Shown piece after piece: positions 35,642 through 46,555 of a stretch of DNA of 64,000 nucleotides (position 1 is the first letter of the stretch; every line of letters starts with the position of its first letter). The stretch is taken from contig JAUMIR010000004.1 in assembly GCA_030847615.1 (NCBI GenBank), positions 87,707,001 to 87,771,000 on the forward strand, read 5' to 3'. The DNA is from Gambelia wislizenii. Its lineage: Eukaryota > Chordata > Lepidosauria > Squamata > Crotaphytidae. The position numbers and the translations under genes were made by a program. A model generated the notes under the pieces. That model was not told the origin of the DNA. It did not search any database and saw only the letters and a program-made list of their open reading frames with translations.

Positions 35642-35680
35642 TACCCTCTCCATGCCGAGCCCGTCTGCCGCTGCCTTGCC
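35642..35680 (-). other. Candidate first coding exon end (ATG plus splice donor), minus strand
   Basis: On the minus strand GGCTCGGCATGGAGAGG reads into GTAAGC. The ATG is at 35653-35651 with G at -3 and G at +4 (strong context). After ATG GAG AGG comes GTAAGC, a good match to a splice-donor consensus. This would give a first exon with a GC-rich 5' UTR on the high-coordinate side and a gene running toward lower coordinates. It is only a motif match; no second exon was identified, and an alternative reading is chance in GC-rich DNA. Confidence 0.25.
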
Positions 35681-35847
35681 CGTCTGGTCGGCGGGCTTCT
35701 CAGGCGCGCTGTCAAGGTGGATCCTCTCAGAGGGAAAATTGCATCAGCCCGAACCGTCCTCCCTTTGGCCTCGCCTCCGCCACCAGCCTGCGCGGCTCCC
35801 CGCAAGCTCGTCCGCCTGGCCGTCCCTCAAAGCGGAGACAGTCCTCG

Positions 35848-35902
35848 TGTGGTGGTGGTAGTGGTGGTGGGCAGTAGTAGTTGTAGTAGTAGTAGTGGTA
35901 GC
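35848..35902. repeat. Trinucleotide repeat (GTG/GTA)n
   Basis: GTGGTGGTAGTGGTGGTGGG followed by CAGTAGTAG-TTGTAGTAGTAGTAGTGG. Imperfect GTG and GTA units inside the CpG island. Confidence 0.85.
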
Positions 35903-36174
35903 AGCCGACCCCGTCGCTGGCACACACACTCTGCCTGGGCGGGCTCGTGAGGCCAGGGACTTTAATGAAAGTTTGGGGAGGCGACTCTGAGGAAGGCAGG
36001 CAGGCAGGCAAACGGGCGGGCTTCTTCCCCGCCACGGCTCCGCCCCAGCGATCCGCCCCCCGTGTTGATTGGGAAGAGCTTTGCCGCGCCGAGACAACCC
36101 TCCCGCCGCCGCCTCAGACTCTGGCAGCCGCCGCGGAGGGGGCTGCTGCCGGCATTGCGGAGCCACTGGGTTGG

Positions 36175-36218
36175 GGAGGAAGGAGGAGGAGGAGGAGGAG
36201 GAGGAGGAGGAGGAGGAA
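36175..36218. repeat. (GGA)n trinucleotide repeat
   Basis: About 14 near-perfect GGA units inside the CpG island. In open frames it produces runs of Glu or Arg (plus) and Ser or Pro (minus), which explains the low-complexity peptides there. Confidence 0.92.
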
Positions 36219-36641
36219 GACGGTTCCCTCCCTCGCCCTGAGGGTGAAGCAGTACCTTTACCACCCTCATGACGAGGAAAACACAGACCATCAACCCCAC
36301 TCAAGGCACGGGTACGCGCGTGGGGGAAAAGACACACACACACATAGACACCGCAGGGCGTGGGCTCCCTAAAGGAGCAGGAATCTAAGACCGTGGACAC
36401 ACGCGTCCAGTTGGGGTGGGCGCGGGAAGGAAGGCTGAGCGCGTGCACAGCCGCACGCGGGCAGGCAGGGCGGGAGAGCCAGGGAGGAGAGCGGGGAGCG
36501 CGTGCCCTCTTCGCCCTGGCAACACGTGTCAAGAGCTCTCTCTTTGGACAGGAGGTCCGCGAACCGCTAGAGAGGCGCGCATGCGGAATTTCTTCCCGCT
36601 GGCCAGAAAGCCAAAAGAAGGCTGAGGGGAGCCGGCGCCCC

Positions 36642-36761
36642 TCACCTCCGAGCAGCACCATGGACAGTCACACCCTGGGAAAAACAGCCCCACGCGCCCC
36701 TCAGGGCGCGTGGGGCTGTTTTTCCCAGGGTGTGACTGTCCATGGTGCTGCTCGGAGGTGA
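36642..36761. repeat. Perfect 58-bp inverted repeat with 4-nt loop
   Basis: The arms 36642-36699 and 36704-36761 are exact reverse complements; the loop is CTCA (36700-36703). Each arm contains CCTCCGAGCAGCACCATGGA and the inner GC-rich CACGCGCCC. Outside the arms the symmetry stops at once, apart from a weak CCCT/AGGG continuation. The near-consensus initiation context GCACCATGG occurs on both strands because of the symmetry. A perfect 120-bp palindrome is unstable in bacteria and in vertebrate chromosomes, so it is either very recent or a sequencing/assembly fold-back. Confidence 0.98.
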
Positions 36762-37450
36762 AGGGCTCAGGCCCTCTTTGGCCATCTCTCTCCTATCCAA
36801 TACCTGCTGGGCATCCCCCTGAGGTGACTCTCCTCATGACGGACGCCCAGGCGCTGCTCTTCTTCGCAGCCTTCCCGCCCTTGCCTTGTCTTGGACCCTC
36901 TCATCACCTGAGGCTGTTTGGTTGCCTTCCCGCACGCCCAGCTTGGCCCAATACATCTGGCAAGCTTGGTGTGGGTGTGGGCGGGAAAGCGGGTGGCCTT
37001 TCCGAGCCTCGGTCTGCGCCTCAGACAAGCACTGGGCTTTCTCTTCCACACACACACAGAGTCCTCCGGTAGTCACACATATCTGCCGCATCCCTTCATG
37101 AAAAACGCGCCCAATCTGAGCCGGGCACTTTTGCTTTCGGCCCTGAGGCGTACCAAGTCTTCCTCCCTCACCGCATTCGCCTTGGCTCTAGCTGGGGTTT
37201 CTTCCACAGAATTCTTTCCCAGTTTATACCTGGGGAGCCCAGGGGTTTGTGCACTGCCACCTCTTGCCAGCACACCTGGCAGGGCGGGGGGGGGGAGCGG
37301 CATGTCAACAAGGGCTTCCTCGGTTTTGAGGCACTTTGAGTGGCTGCTCTTCCCTGGTACTGAACAGACACCGATTCCGTGGAGGCGCCGCAGGTGCCCA
37401 CGGAGAATACCGCAGATTCCAGCGATCTATGAGCAATCACAATTTCCTGA

Positions 37451-37751
37451 CACAGTACCGTCTCCTGTGCTTGTTTGAGACAGGGCAGACCAAGTCTCCT
37501 CTTGTTTACTCCGAAGCAAGTTCCTCTGAAATCAAGGACTGCAGCAGGAATAGCGCTCTCTCCTCTCCACTCTCCCCCATGTCTGCCCACAGCCCACTCA
37601 GGCTCTAGCATGTTATTAGGGGCAGCCTGGAAAACATAGGAAAGCATTTTTCTTAAAGGTTTCTTCATCCTGGACCTACTGGAGCAGCTCTCTCCCCTTT
37701 CCCATCTGTACAACCATTCCACATTGCCTTAGAACAACAATTTTCTTTTGG
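37451..37751. other. No gene recognised
   Basis: Island shoulder; nothing identifiable. Confidence 0.5.
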
Positions 37752-38215
37752 AGCTCAGTCTCTAGTCTGGAATCCAAAATGCTGCAGCCAGGATGCTGAC
37801 TGAGGCTAGTTACAGGGAAGATATAACTTCTTTGTTGAAACAGTTTCACTGGCTAGCAGTGCTTTTCCTGGACCAATTCCAAGTGCTGGTTGTGACCTAT
37901 AAGCCAGTCAAAGCCTGATTATGACCTATAAAGCCCTATATGGCTTAAGCTGAGACTATCTGAAATATCCTATCTCCCTATGTGAACTTTGCCAGAAATT
38001 TGAATATCCTCAAAGGAGGTCTTTGTCTTGAGCCCCACTGCCATCACAGGCCTGCCTGTCTGGCAAGGACTTGGGAGAGCATCTTTTTGGTGGCTGTTCC
38101 CAGGCTATAGAATTTCCTTGGGGATGGGGGAAGCTATGCTGGCCCCCCTCTCTGGTTTCCTTTGGCCAGCAGACAGAGACCTTTCCTTTAAAACAGGCAT
38201 TTCATAATTAATTGG
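37752..38215 (+). mobile_element. L2-like LINE, C-terminal reverse-transcriptase fragment
   Basis: With frame changes the plus strand gives an NAAARMLTEA-like segment, then FHWLAVLFLDQFQVLVVTYK, KALYGL and, further on, a weak GRASFWWLFPGYRISL-like end. This is the conserved tail of L2-type ORF2 ('QNAAAR..HWLPV..R..FKVL..TYKAL.GL'). It has a small internal duplication (GTGACCTATAAGCC / ATGACCTATAAAGCC near 37893 and 37921), stops and shifts. A dead fragment. Confidence 0.72.
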
Positions 38216-38472
38216 CTGCAGGGAATTATATGGGGGTTGCTGTATTTTTAACTTTAAAAAACATTATTCTCTTTTAAAAAGATTTTACATTCTAAAAAAT
38301 TAATGACATTTTAATATAATTTATTTGTTTTAACTTTTTATTATCACATTTTAGCTTTTGATAACAATAATAATATTTATTTATAAATGCCCTTTCCATC
38401 AAAGGGAGGAACATTAAATGTACACAATCAAAGGCAAAGACAATAAAAGATAATGCTATAAATGTGAGGACT

Positions 38473-39743
38473 GTCTATTAAATAATGAGACTGTGTTTCT
38501 ATCTTTCAAATATATCAGGGAGAACTGATTGTGAATGCTTGAGTACAGTAGTGACTTTGAATACGTCTGAACCTGCATGACAAACATCAACACTCTCGGC
38601 CATTCAGTCAATTGTCAGTCGTTGTTTAAAGCAGCAGTGTTGTCTGTTGTGTGCTGGAAAAATGCTGAGTTTAAAAATCGAGCAATGTGTCAATTTGAAA
38701 TTTTTAGTAAAATTGAACACCAATGGAATCTTTTCAAATACTTACTGAGGCCTACAGGGAAGACTGCGTGTCTTGTGCCTGTGTGTTTGAGTGGCAGAAA
38801 AGATTCAGAGAAGGACATGAGAATGTGGGAGACAATAAATGCCCTGGATGACCTTCCACTTCAAGAACCAAATAACTTGTGGAAAACATCAGCCAGATTG
38901 TTCAAGGAGACCGCCAACGCAGTGTCCAAATGATAGCTGAAGCTGTGAACATTGATTGGCAAAGACACTTTGTGGAAAATTTTGCATGAGGATCTCAACA
39001 TAAGAAAAGTTTGTGCCAAGATGGTCCCTAGGATTCTCACACCAGAGCAAAAAGAGTGCTGCAAGGAAATTTGTGCTGACATTCTGCAGAAACTTGAGGT
39101 GGACCCAAACTTTTTTTTTAAAAAATCATCACTTGTGATGAAACCTGGATCTTCCCATATAATCCTGAGACAAAATGGAAAAAGCATGTCAAAGGAAGTC
39201 CACATTCAAAGCCGTGCTCATTGGTTGTTGTTTTTTACATCAAGGGTGTAATTTTGGCAGAATGGGTTCCAGAAGGCAGAACAGTAAACCAGCATTATTA
39301 TAAGGAAATTTTGACAAAGCTGAGTCAGGGGGGGGGGGAAGGCCAGAACTGTGGAAAAATGGTTTCATTCTTCATCAAGACAATGCACTTGCTCATACAA
39401 CACTTTCTGTGAAGCAGTTTTTGGCCAATAAATGCATCATTACACTTGAACATCCTCCATATTTGCCAGATTTGACATCATGCAACTGTCTGCTTTTCCC
39501 TAAAGTGAAATTGGTGCTTAAAGAAATACATTTTGAGTCAATTGATGCAGTAAAGAAGAAAACGGCAGGTGTGTTGAAACAGCTAACAGAAATTGATCTG
39601 CTTCACACCTTTAAACAGTGAAAAACAAGACTGCATTGGTGTGTATGAACAGGGAGTATATTGAAGGGGACAAGCATTAGAATTGTAATACATAATATAT
39701 AAATAAAGATGGGTTATTGTATCAGTCTCATTATTTAATAGAC
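38473..39743 (+). mobile_element. mariner-family transposon, inactive
   Basis: Terminal inverted repeats GTCTATTAAATAATGAGACTG (38473-38493) and its exact reverse complement (39723-39743) bound a transposase relic. The length of about 1.27 kb is typical of mariner. A few more bases may belong to each end: the right side continues CTTGTATA and the left carries an extra GAGGACT, so the TA duplication is not clean. No second copy is in the window. Confidence 0.93.
38577..39621 (+). pseudogene. mariner transposase, frameshifted
   Basis: A D,D34D transposase remnant. The N-terminal DNA-binding part is at 38577-38933 and the linker with VPRILTPEQK at 38952-39110. The first catalytic Asp is the GAT at 39137 (TCDETW context), the second the GAC at 39379 (HQDNALAH). 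The third position is AAC at 39484, coding Asn instead of Asp, exactly 35 codons after the second (34 residues between), which confirms the family spacing. Frameshifts lie at the T/A run near 39110-39125 and at the G run near 39327-39338. The start is uncertain. Inactive. Confidence 0.9.
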
Positions 39744-41551
39744 CTTGTATATATAAGATTCCCAACATCCCGCCAGCCACTACCCATCTCAAGCACAATT
39801 CAGCAGCTTAATCTGGTGGATCAAAGAGGAAGGTCTTCAACCCCTTATGAAAATGGGTGAGATCCTCCTCCAGCTGGAGGTCCAAAGGAAGACCAGTCCA
39901 TAGATACAGAGCCAGGTCTTGAAAGGATCACAGCTTTGACAGAGCTCTGTGTGTCAGTAGAACAGGCAACAATCCTTTGCCTGATAGTATATACCATGCT
40001 ACCCAAACTGCCATCTATAGCTTTTTTCTTGTTTTAGCATTTTTGTAAGCTGCCTTGGGTCCTATGCAAGGAGAAAGATGGAATACGATAGTAGGTAGTC
40101 TGTAGCCGATGTTCAGCATTTGGGGGAAGCCTACACAAACCTTTTGGATGCTACAGCATGTGCTGTGAAGCCTGTGATCAATCCGGAAAGTGTTCTGCAA
40201 GTTAAAGTGTTCTGCTGAGTTACTGAACAAATAGGACAGCTGTCCCAGAGGAAGACTTGGTGGGGGGGACACATCAAATAGCCAACTCCTGGGTTCCATT
40301 GCTATTCTTCTGCTTAGTCTTCTGAAAGTGATGGTGGACAGATGGAGAGAGAAGGGAGGAAAAGGTGGGTGAACTAAGCTATGCAGAAAAGATAGAAGCT
40401 GGAATGAAAGCACCCAGGCCCACAATATTTTGCTATCTGAGGCAAAAAACACCTTGACATTGGAGTGGCAGTTGAACTTTACTGGCAACGAGACAGAATC
40501 CTTCATTGTGTTTAAAGCAGCAGAGGGAAGAGTTCAGGGCAAGCTGTGTGGCACATACCGGTAACTCTTTTCTCCAATACCTCATTGCTGGTCACAGCAT
40601 CTTTTGCCTGAGACCACTGCTTCACTCTGCCTAATGGTAAGGCTGGCCTTGAAAAGTACTGTATGGAGGGATGCCATCCATTATGTTCCAATCCTGCTCC
40701 CAGTATCTAGATCTGATTCTGTTTGAAGAATTTTGTTTGTTCTGCATTGAAGACCAATATGTCCCCCATTATGATGCTCTCAATAAAGATAAATTGTTAT
40801 TGGCTCTGCAATAACTAAGCGAAACGTCTTTGGGAGCTGCCTTGGGTCTCATTTTGAGAGAAAGGTGGCATACAAATGCAATAAATAAATAATTTCCAGA
40901 TTCAGAGGCAGTTTGTTCCGAGTGTCTTACACTGGAGGAGGAGACAAGTACAGTACAAGGGAGAGCTATTGCCTTCAGTCCCTGCTTTTGGCTTTCCCAG
41001 AAGCTTGTAACTAGCCAATGTTAGAAACAGGATACTGAGATTGATGGCCTGATTCAGCAGAGCTGCTGCTATATTCTCTCCCAGTGCTATCAAGCACAGC
41101 AGGACTCTAGGCACAGCAGGACAAGAGCTGTCCTGGTCTGTGTAGGCAAATACTGTATACTTGTGACTAAGTGGATTCTGCAGTACCTGTGATAAGAAGC
41201 AACAAGTATTCACCAAGTAATTTGGACAGGGCCCAGTGCTGGCTGGTGGCTTCCATGTCCTTGAGGCTGTGAATCAGCTTTAAGTTTTAGTCCAAACTTA
41301 AAGGCACTTTGCAATGGGCTGAACATATTTTGGGGAGGGAGACCACCTGCACCTTGGTTTTCTCCTTTAAAGTCTGAGCTGAAATCCTTAGTAGATTCAC
41401 AGATGAATTGACAGAGAAGCCACAAGCCACCACTGGGTTGGGGGGCCACCAAGTGGACACTGAGAACTATGGCTACTTTTGTTTTGAGGTAGGTGGTGGA
41501 AATCAGGACAGTGGCTAAGACAGTGATTTGGACTGCAGTTATAATATATCT
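39744..41551. other. Stretch without a gene; L2-like tail scraps
   Basis: GTAAGCTGCCTTGGGTCC (40046) and GGGAGCTGCCTTGGGTCTC with AAAGGTGGCATACAAATGCA-ATAAATAAATAA (40831-40891) are two L2/CR1-like 3' ends. The 39830-39965 block (GGAAGGTCTTCAACCCCTTA, GAAGACCAGTCCATAG) resembles an L2-like 3' UTR. No exon seen. Confidence 0.45.
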
Positions 41552-41625
41552 GCGTGGAAGTAAGTCTGATTTATCACAGTTTAATTACAGTACTTCTGAG
41601 TAAACTTGTAAGCATATGCTTAGGC
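41552..41625. mobile_element. 'ggaagtaagtc..acttctgagtaaac' palindromic MITE, degenerate
   Basis: GTGGAAGTAAGTCTGATTTA and CAGTACTTCTGAGTAAACTT are the inverted halves of the same repeat seen at 12256 and 20648. Confidence 0.5.
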
Positions 41626-41772
41626 TGCTGGAATTTCAGGCTGCATTTTACACACATGTGCACACATACAATATATGAGTGTATATGTGTGCATGCATGT
41701 GTGTATGTAAAATACACACAGCAACCTGGATGCCAGAAGGATACCATAACATTTAAACAGAGTGAGTAAAAT

Positions 41773-41985
41773 GTTGTTGTTATGTGCCTTCAAGTTGACA
41801 CTGTCTTATGATGATCCCATCATAGGGTTTCTTGGCCAGAGGAGATTTGCTGTTGCCTTCCTCTAAGGCTGAGAGAGTGTGATTTACCTAAAGTCACCCA
41901 GTGGGTTTCCAGGTCTAAGCAGGGCTTTGAACCCTGCTCTCCCAGAGTCCTAGTCCAGCACACATACCACTAGATCACACTAGAT
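41773..41985 (-). mobile_element. tRNA-derived SINE
   Basis: Antisense: GTTGTTGTTATGTGCCTTCA tail, GCTGTTGCCTTCCTCTAAGG, GAGAGTGTGATTTACC, CACCCAGTGGGTTTCCAGG, TTTGAACCCTGCTCTCCCAG (B-box side) and CCACTAGATCACACTAG (head). Full length but diverged; same family as 4339-4585. Confidence 0.9.
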
Positions 41986-44302
41986 TTAATTGAAAATCTT
42001 GAAAAACTCAATTGAAAATAGGCACTTATATAAAGAATCATGAGCTATTTCAGCTTCTGCCTTCTTCAGTAATGCCAGCTGGAGTAATGGAGAGCATCCT
42101 GTGGCATATCCATCTTTCCCTCAGAACGGGCACCCAAGGTGGCTCACAGCAAGATTTAAAAACTCATAGAAACAAGAATGCAGTAACATATGGTATGAAA
42201 ACACAATTAAACAAATTATAATATTAAAAACAATTGAATTAAAACAATTTGAAAGTGCACATTTATTTAAAAAGTAATTAATTAAGAAATACAGCACTTA
42301 TTTTGGAAAAGCACTGTCCTTAGCAGCCAATCTATTGCTGAAATTTTGCCAGAACAGATATGCTGGAGGAAAGACAATAAAAAGTCTGGGGACACACAGA
42401 AAAAGTCTTCACATGTCCTCATCAAACATGCATTTGAGGATGATGGGACCTTTCCTGAAGATCTCAAAACCCAGGCAGATTTGTAAGGGAGAACACTACC
42501 TTTCAGATGCCCTGGACCAAAGCCATATGGGCCTCTTGTACAGGCCTCTTGTATCTTAAGTAGAATAATTGTTGCCATTGGATCTCTGTTTACAAGACCT
42601 AGCACAAGTCTGAAGAACCTCAGCTTAAGCATTTGCTGAAAAAAACAGGAAAAATGATCTTTTTACTCCTCTCTAATCACCCTGTTGTGGCTACTTGCAG
42701 GGTATAAAGAGGTGCCTAATCTGTATTGAAATATTTAATGTGCTCTTTAATATCCTGATAATACAAGGCAAGTTCCAACAGTCAGATATAGTAACGAGTG
42801 TGCTTACATTATGAGGTTTCAAAGCATGTGTCTGTCTTTCTATCTGTCTCTGGTTAGTAGTGTACAGGTGCTCTTAATTCTATTCTAGTATACCGGAAAT
42901 ACAAAAGTAAAACCTGTGGCTGCCTTTGTGGTTTCTGAGTAAATAGCTCAGCATGCATATCATTTGTCTATAGAAAAAACTGCAGGCAGAAACTTGTAGC
43001 AACGGCTTGTTTATGTGCCTGTCAGTTTCACAGAAAAGAAAGTAAAGTATATGCACAGGAAGGACTATTCTTTAGCCTTAAACAAAAATGATTAAAATGA
43101 AAATAAGGAGCAACAGATGTTATCCTAAGAGGTAGAGAGTACATTAGAGTCTCCTTTAATATTTGGGAGAATTATTTGCTCATACAGAGGAGGGTAACTT
43201 CGGGGATCTTTTCACCTATGTATACCAGTACTAATTGTAGAGAGCACTCCAGTTAAAGTGAAATAAAGTATTTTATTGGAATAATATAGAAAGTAAATTA
43301 TACACAACATTCATTCTTATGGATCATGCAAGGCTATAGCAGAGTAAGGCAGAAAAGTTGGATGGAGGGAAAGAGGTCTGGGAGAATAGGGTGATAGTTA
43401 CCAGTCTCGAGGAGGAGAGAGTTCTGTGCAGCAAAGATACTTAGGCAGGCGTCGGAGGGTGGCACAGGAGGTTCCAATACATGGCACACCGAGAAAGAGA
43501 GTAGCCAGGTCCATATGCTGTGGCACATATTGCTATGGCTGGGGTATGATAGTTATGCTCCGTTCCATGCCTTGGAGGGACAAGTTAGTAGTAACAAAAC
43601 TTGGAATGCTTTCCCACAGAATAGACAAAAGAAACTAAAACACAACTGACTGCTTTAATTGCAGAAAGATAGAACACTGATGGGCTTGCGACAACCTTGT
43701 AAGGTTGGACAGGAGGGGGTGTGAGGAGAGATTTCTGTAGGGTATGGATTGAAGAAAGGTAATTTGTTTGAATGAATTGAATTATTGCCTGAAACACCCA
43801 AGGCTGGGAGAAAGTATTAGCATATACCCCTTAATGACTGGGTTGTTAGCATAAACCTATTACTACAGGGGTTTTCCGCATAATCCTAACCTGGGCTTTT
43901 CTACCATTTTATTTCTAGATACGTCTCAGGTCATTGTGACCTTTGACTGACCTCCAGTCTGCCTAAGCAAACATGACCCTCAAAAGTGTCCAATATGTCC
44001 AGTTATGGAATCTCGTGGGGAGGGGTAGTAGGGCATGCTAACACAGAGACCACTCCAAATGTCAGTCTGTCAACGAGATGCCTAGAAATCTTTCATAATC
44101 AGATATTTGTGGTAGTGCACTTCACCCTATCACCTTTTCTAGGTTATCAGATCTTTGCTTTGCAGAAAGAAAAAGAGCCACAGCTCTCTTTGTACATGTA
44201 TGTGGATGTAAGTGCATGTGGTGGTGGCAAGACTTTGGCCTATGATGGTAGGGTGTTTTCAAAGATGAGTGAATGGCAGCCACACTGTTTGTATCGACCA
44301 AC
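41986..44302. other. Long stretch without a gene
   Basis: Mostly unassigned. 42110-42290 holds an antisense L2-like tail (GCACCCAAGGTGGCTCACAG with AT-rich run). AAATAAAGTATTTTATTGGA at 43261 resembles an LTR polyadenylation region, but no LTR ends were found. Confidence 0.45.
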
Positions 44303-44310
44303 CTCTAATC

Positions 44311-44488
44311 CAGTGCTGTCTGATGTGGAGGACAGGAAAATTTGTTTTTCCAATGTGCCAGTGACTGGTATATATTTGTGCCGTTTGGCTACAATTATTT
44401 CTTTCATTTCTGGAAGCTCTCCAGGGACCAGCAGCTGATGACTCCTAGATTGGCATTGGTCCATGGACCACCACTTTGATGAGCACTG
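44311..44488. mobile_element. hAT-like MITE with 8-bp target duplication (178 bp)
   Basis: The ends CAGTGCTGTC and GAGCACTG are imperfect inverted repeats of the hAT CAGTG type. Flanking 8-mers CTCTAATC (44303-44310) and ATCTAATC (44489-44496) agree at 7 of 8 positions. The interior includes CCATGGACCACCACTTTG. No transposase. Confidence 0.8.
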
Positions 44489-44685
44489 ATCTAATCCATC
44501 TTCCCAATCAGCCAATGCCTTTTCTATAGTCTATTTTGTAAAATATTTTCCTGCTGCATATCTTCTCAGATTTGAGTATTCTAGATTTATATTCATTTTG
44601 AATGTTATGACTTGTTGCTTCTTCAGTATGATCAATTGCTGTGCACTACATATTCACCAAACTCTGGAACAGGCAAAGTGTGACC

Positions 44686-44776
44686 TTCCAGATTCTGTTG
44701 GACTGCAAATCCCAGTATTTTACACCATTGGCTATGCTGGCTAGGGCTGATGGGAGTTGTAGTATAGGAACATCTA
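44686..44776. mobile_element. 'gttggactacaactcccat' palindromic MITE
   Basis: GATTCTGTTGGACTGCAAAT and CCCAGTATTTTACACCATTG on the left match the inverted GGGAGTTGTAGTATAGGAAC on the right around GGCTATGCTGGCTAGGGCTG. This is a frequent sauropsid short palindrome. Confidence 0.7.
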
Positions 44777-45441
44777 GAGACAAAAATGCCCACCCCGATC
44801 GAACTTGTTGGAAGATCTCCACCACTTCTCAAGCGACTATACACTTCACTGCACTGGGAATGATGGAGCCCTAGTGGCTCCTAAACAACTAATGGTGTTT
44901 ATAATGACTGTTTGTATGAACAGGCAAGATAAGATCTTAATCTCAGGAAACTATTTAACCAGGTGCTTGGAACACATTAGCACAATTGGCAATTACATTC
45001 ACTAGATAAAGAAATAGGAATAAATATTGCAGTGCTTCAGCTGATCAGACTTCTGAAATTCTTGAAAAATCAAGATTAAAATCTAAGGCCTTTTCTGAAT
45101 GAGGGTGCGGGTGATACTGACAATTTCAAATATTGCTCAAAACTAGGAAGGATCAACTTGCTACCAGTTTGGCAACTAGAAGCAGTTAAGCATTTGGCCT
45201 GCTGAGATTGAGTTGGGCATATAGTACGCTAAGGAGACCAGGATATCTATGTGATAGGGAAAAGGTGACAAGGTAGTGAGTCAATTTGAATAATGTTTTA
45301 GATCAGCTGGGGAAAGAATGATAAGGTAGTTAGTAAGTTGGTTGAATTCTGACTTCCTCTCCCCCTCTTTCCCCTCCCTCTTGCTATTCCAAGCTGGAGA
45401 AAATAGCTTTTTCTCCATGTCTGTCTCTCCGTCCTTCCTTC
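44777..45441. other. No gene recognised
   Basis: Nothing identifiable. Confidence 0.5.
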
Positions 45442-45481
45442 CTTCTTCTTCTTCTTCTTCTTCTTCTTCTTCTTCTTCTTC
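45442..45481. repeat. (TTC)n / GAA trinucleotide repeat
   Basis: About 13 perfect TTC units preceded by CCTT repeats and followed by CTCCTC. A polypurine-polypyrimidine tract able to form triplex DNA. Confidence 0.95.
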
Positions 45482-46555
45482 GTCTCCTCCTCATCCTCCT
45501 TCTTGCTGTGCTTGCGTACTTATGGGGAAATGATCAAATAAAAATATTTTAATTGTTTCCCTCTAATCACGTCAAAATGAAAAAGAAAAGCACACATGTG
45601 TGAAGTGGCATGGTTACGGAACTGGTGTGATAGGAAACAAATTGCCAAACCAGCACAATCGCAGCACACTTGCATAAGTGAAAAGGAGGTGTGATAGTTT
45701 TGGCTTCAATACCATTATGTTCCCATTTGCTTCACTAGTGGGATTGCTGCGAGAAAGGAGGCTAGTGTGATAACGTTCCTAGTTGGCTCAGGCAAAAGCA
45801 AATTGCTGCAGCCTCTCCCAGCTTGTGCAATCTCCCTCATTAATAATTTTTGCCATCTTGTTGGAGGGTATATTATTTCTTTTTGGGGGCTGGGGAGAAT
45901 GCTGTTTTCCTGCAAAGATTATGCAAGCTGGGAAAAAGACCTTGAATCCTTTCAGCAACTGCAACCTGTGCTTTTATTTCTCAAAAGAACGATAGTCTGG
46001 AACAGCTTTTGACTGTATGTCATTATTGAAACTGAATGGCATTGTCTGGGTCAGGAACAGACCATGGGGAGCAATTGTGAAGCAGAAGTGTGGAACCAGT
46101 TCCTTTGGAAACAGAGGGAACATGACCAAAAACCAAAACAAAACCTAAATCAAATCAGAACAAAATAAGAGGCAGAAAGGGAGCCACAGTGATTCTTAGG
46201 AATCTATTCTCCTCCTTCCCTCTGTAAGACAGGAACAAGTCTCAATGGGCTCTTCCTGACACTTGCTCACCACCACATCACCTGACAATGGAATGTCCAA
46301 TACTTCCTTGTGGAAGCCAGAAAGGGCCTCTTTCTCAACAAACATGCACCTGAGTGACCAATTTTCAAGCATCTGCTAAAACAGGCTCTTAAAGTGTATA
46401 CCTGACTACATTTGTTAGCTTTTAATATGCTATAGGGCTCTTTTGGTTTGACTCAGTGAACAACATGTGCACACGTGGGGTGTGTGTGAGAATATTGCTC
46501 CAAATAAGAATTCTGCCTCCACCAATGAAATTAAACCTTTAGCTGAGCATTTAGA
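45482..46555. other. No gene recognised
   Basis: Nothing identifiable. Confidence 0.5.

Larger units (their letters stand above)
34930..37450. promoter_or_regulatory. CpG island, probable promoter / first-exon region
   Basis: This is the only CpG-dense block in the window. It is very G+C rich with frequent CG dinucleotides from about 34970 to 36600 and a lower-density shoulder to about 37450. It contains GC-box-like words (CCCCGCCCCCCG near 35161, GGGCGGGC near 36016) and a CACGTG E-box near 35141 and ACACGTGTC near 36522. In vertebrates such islands usually mark a promoter. I see no TATA box at a convincing place and no exon that identifies the gene. The long open frames on both strands (for example 35099-35950 plus, 35744-36661 minus) look like by-products of the GC bias: they are rich in Arg, Pro, Ala and Ser and contain triplet-repeat homopolymers. 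Confidence 0.85.

Noticed and set aside
35099..36661. Long open frames (283 and 305 residues) in the CpG island as host protein genes
   Set aside because: They overlap on both strands and several frames, are composed of Arg/Pro/Ala/Ser runs and triplet-repeat homopolymers, and contain no domain. GC-rich DNA lacks stop codons by chance.
34930..37450. A named developmental gene promoter
   Set aside because: No exon, conserved peptide or known upstream element could be recognised; naming a gene would be a guess.
43240..43330. LTR polyadenylation region (AATAAAGTATTTTATTGG)
   Set aside because: No TG..CA boundaries, no primer-binding site and no second copy could be found. The similar sequence at 17911 has the same problem.
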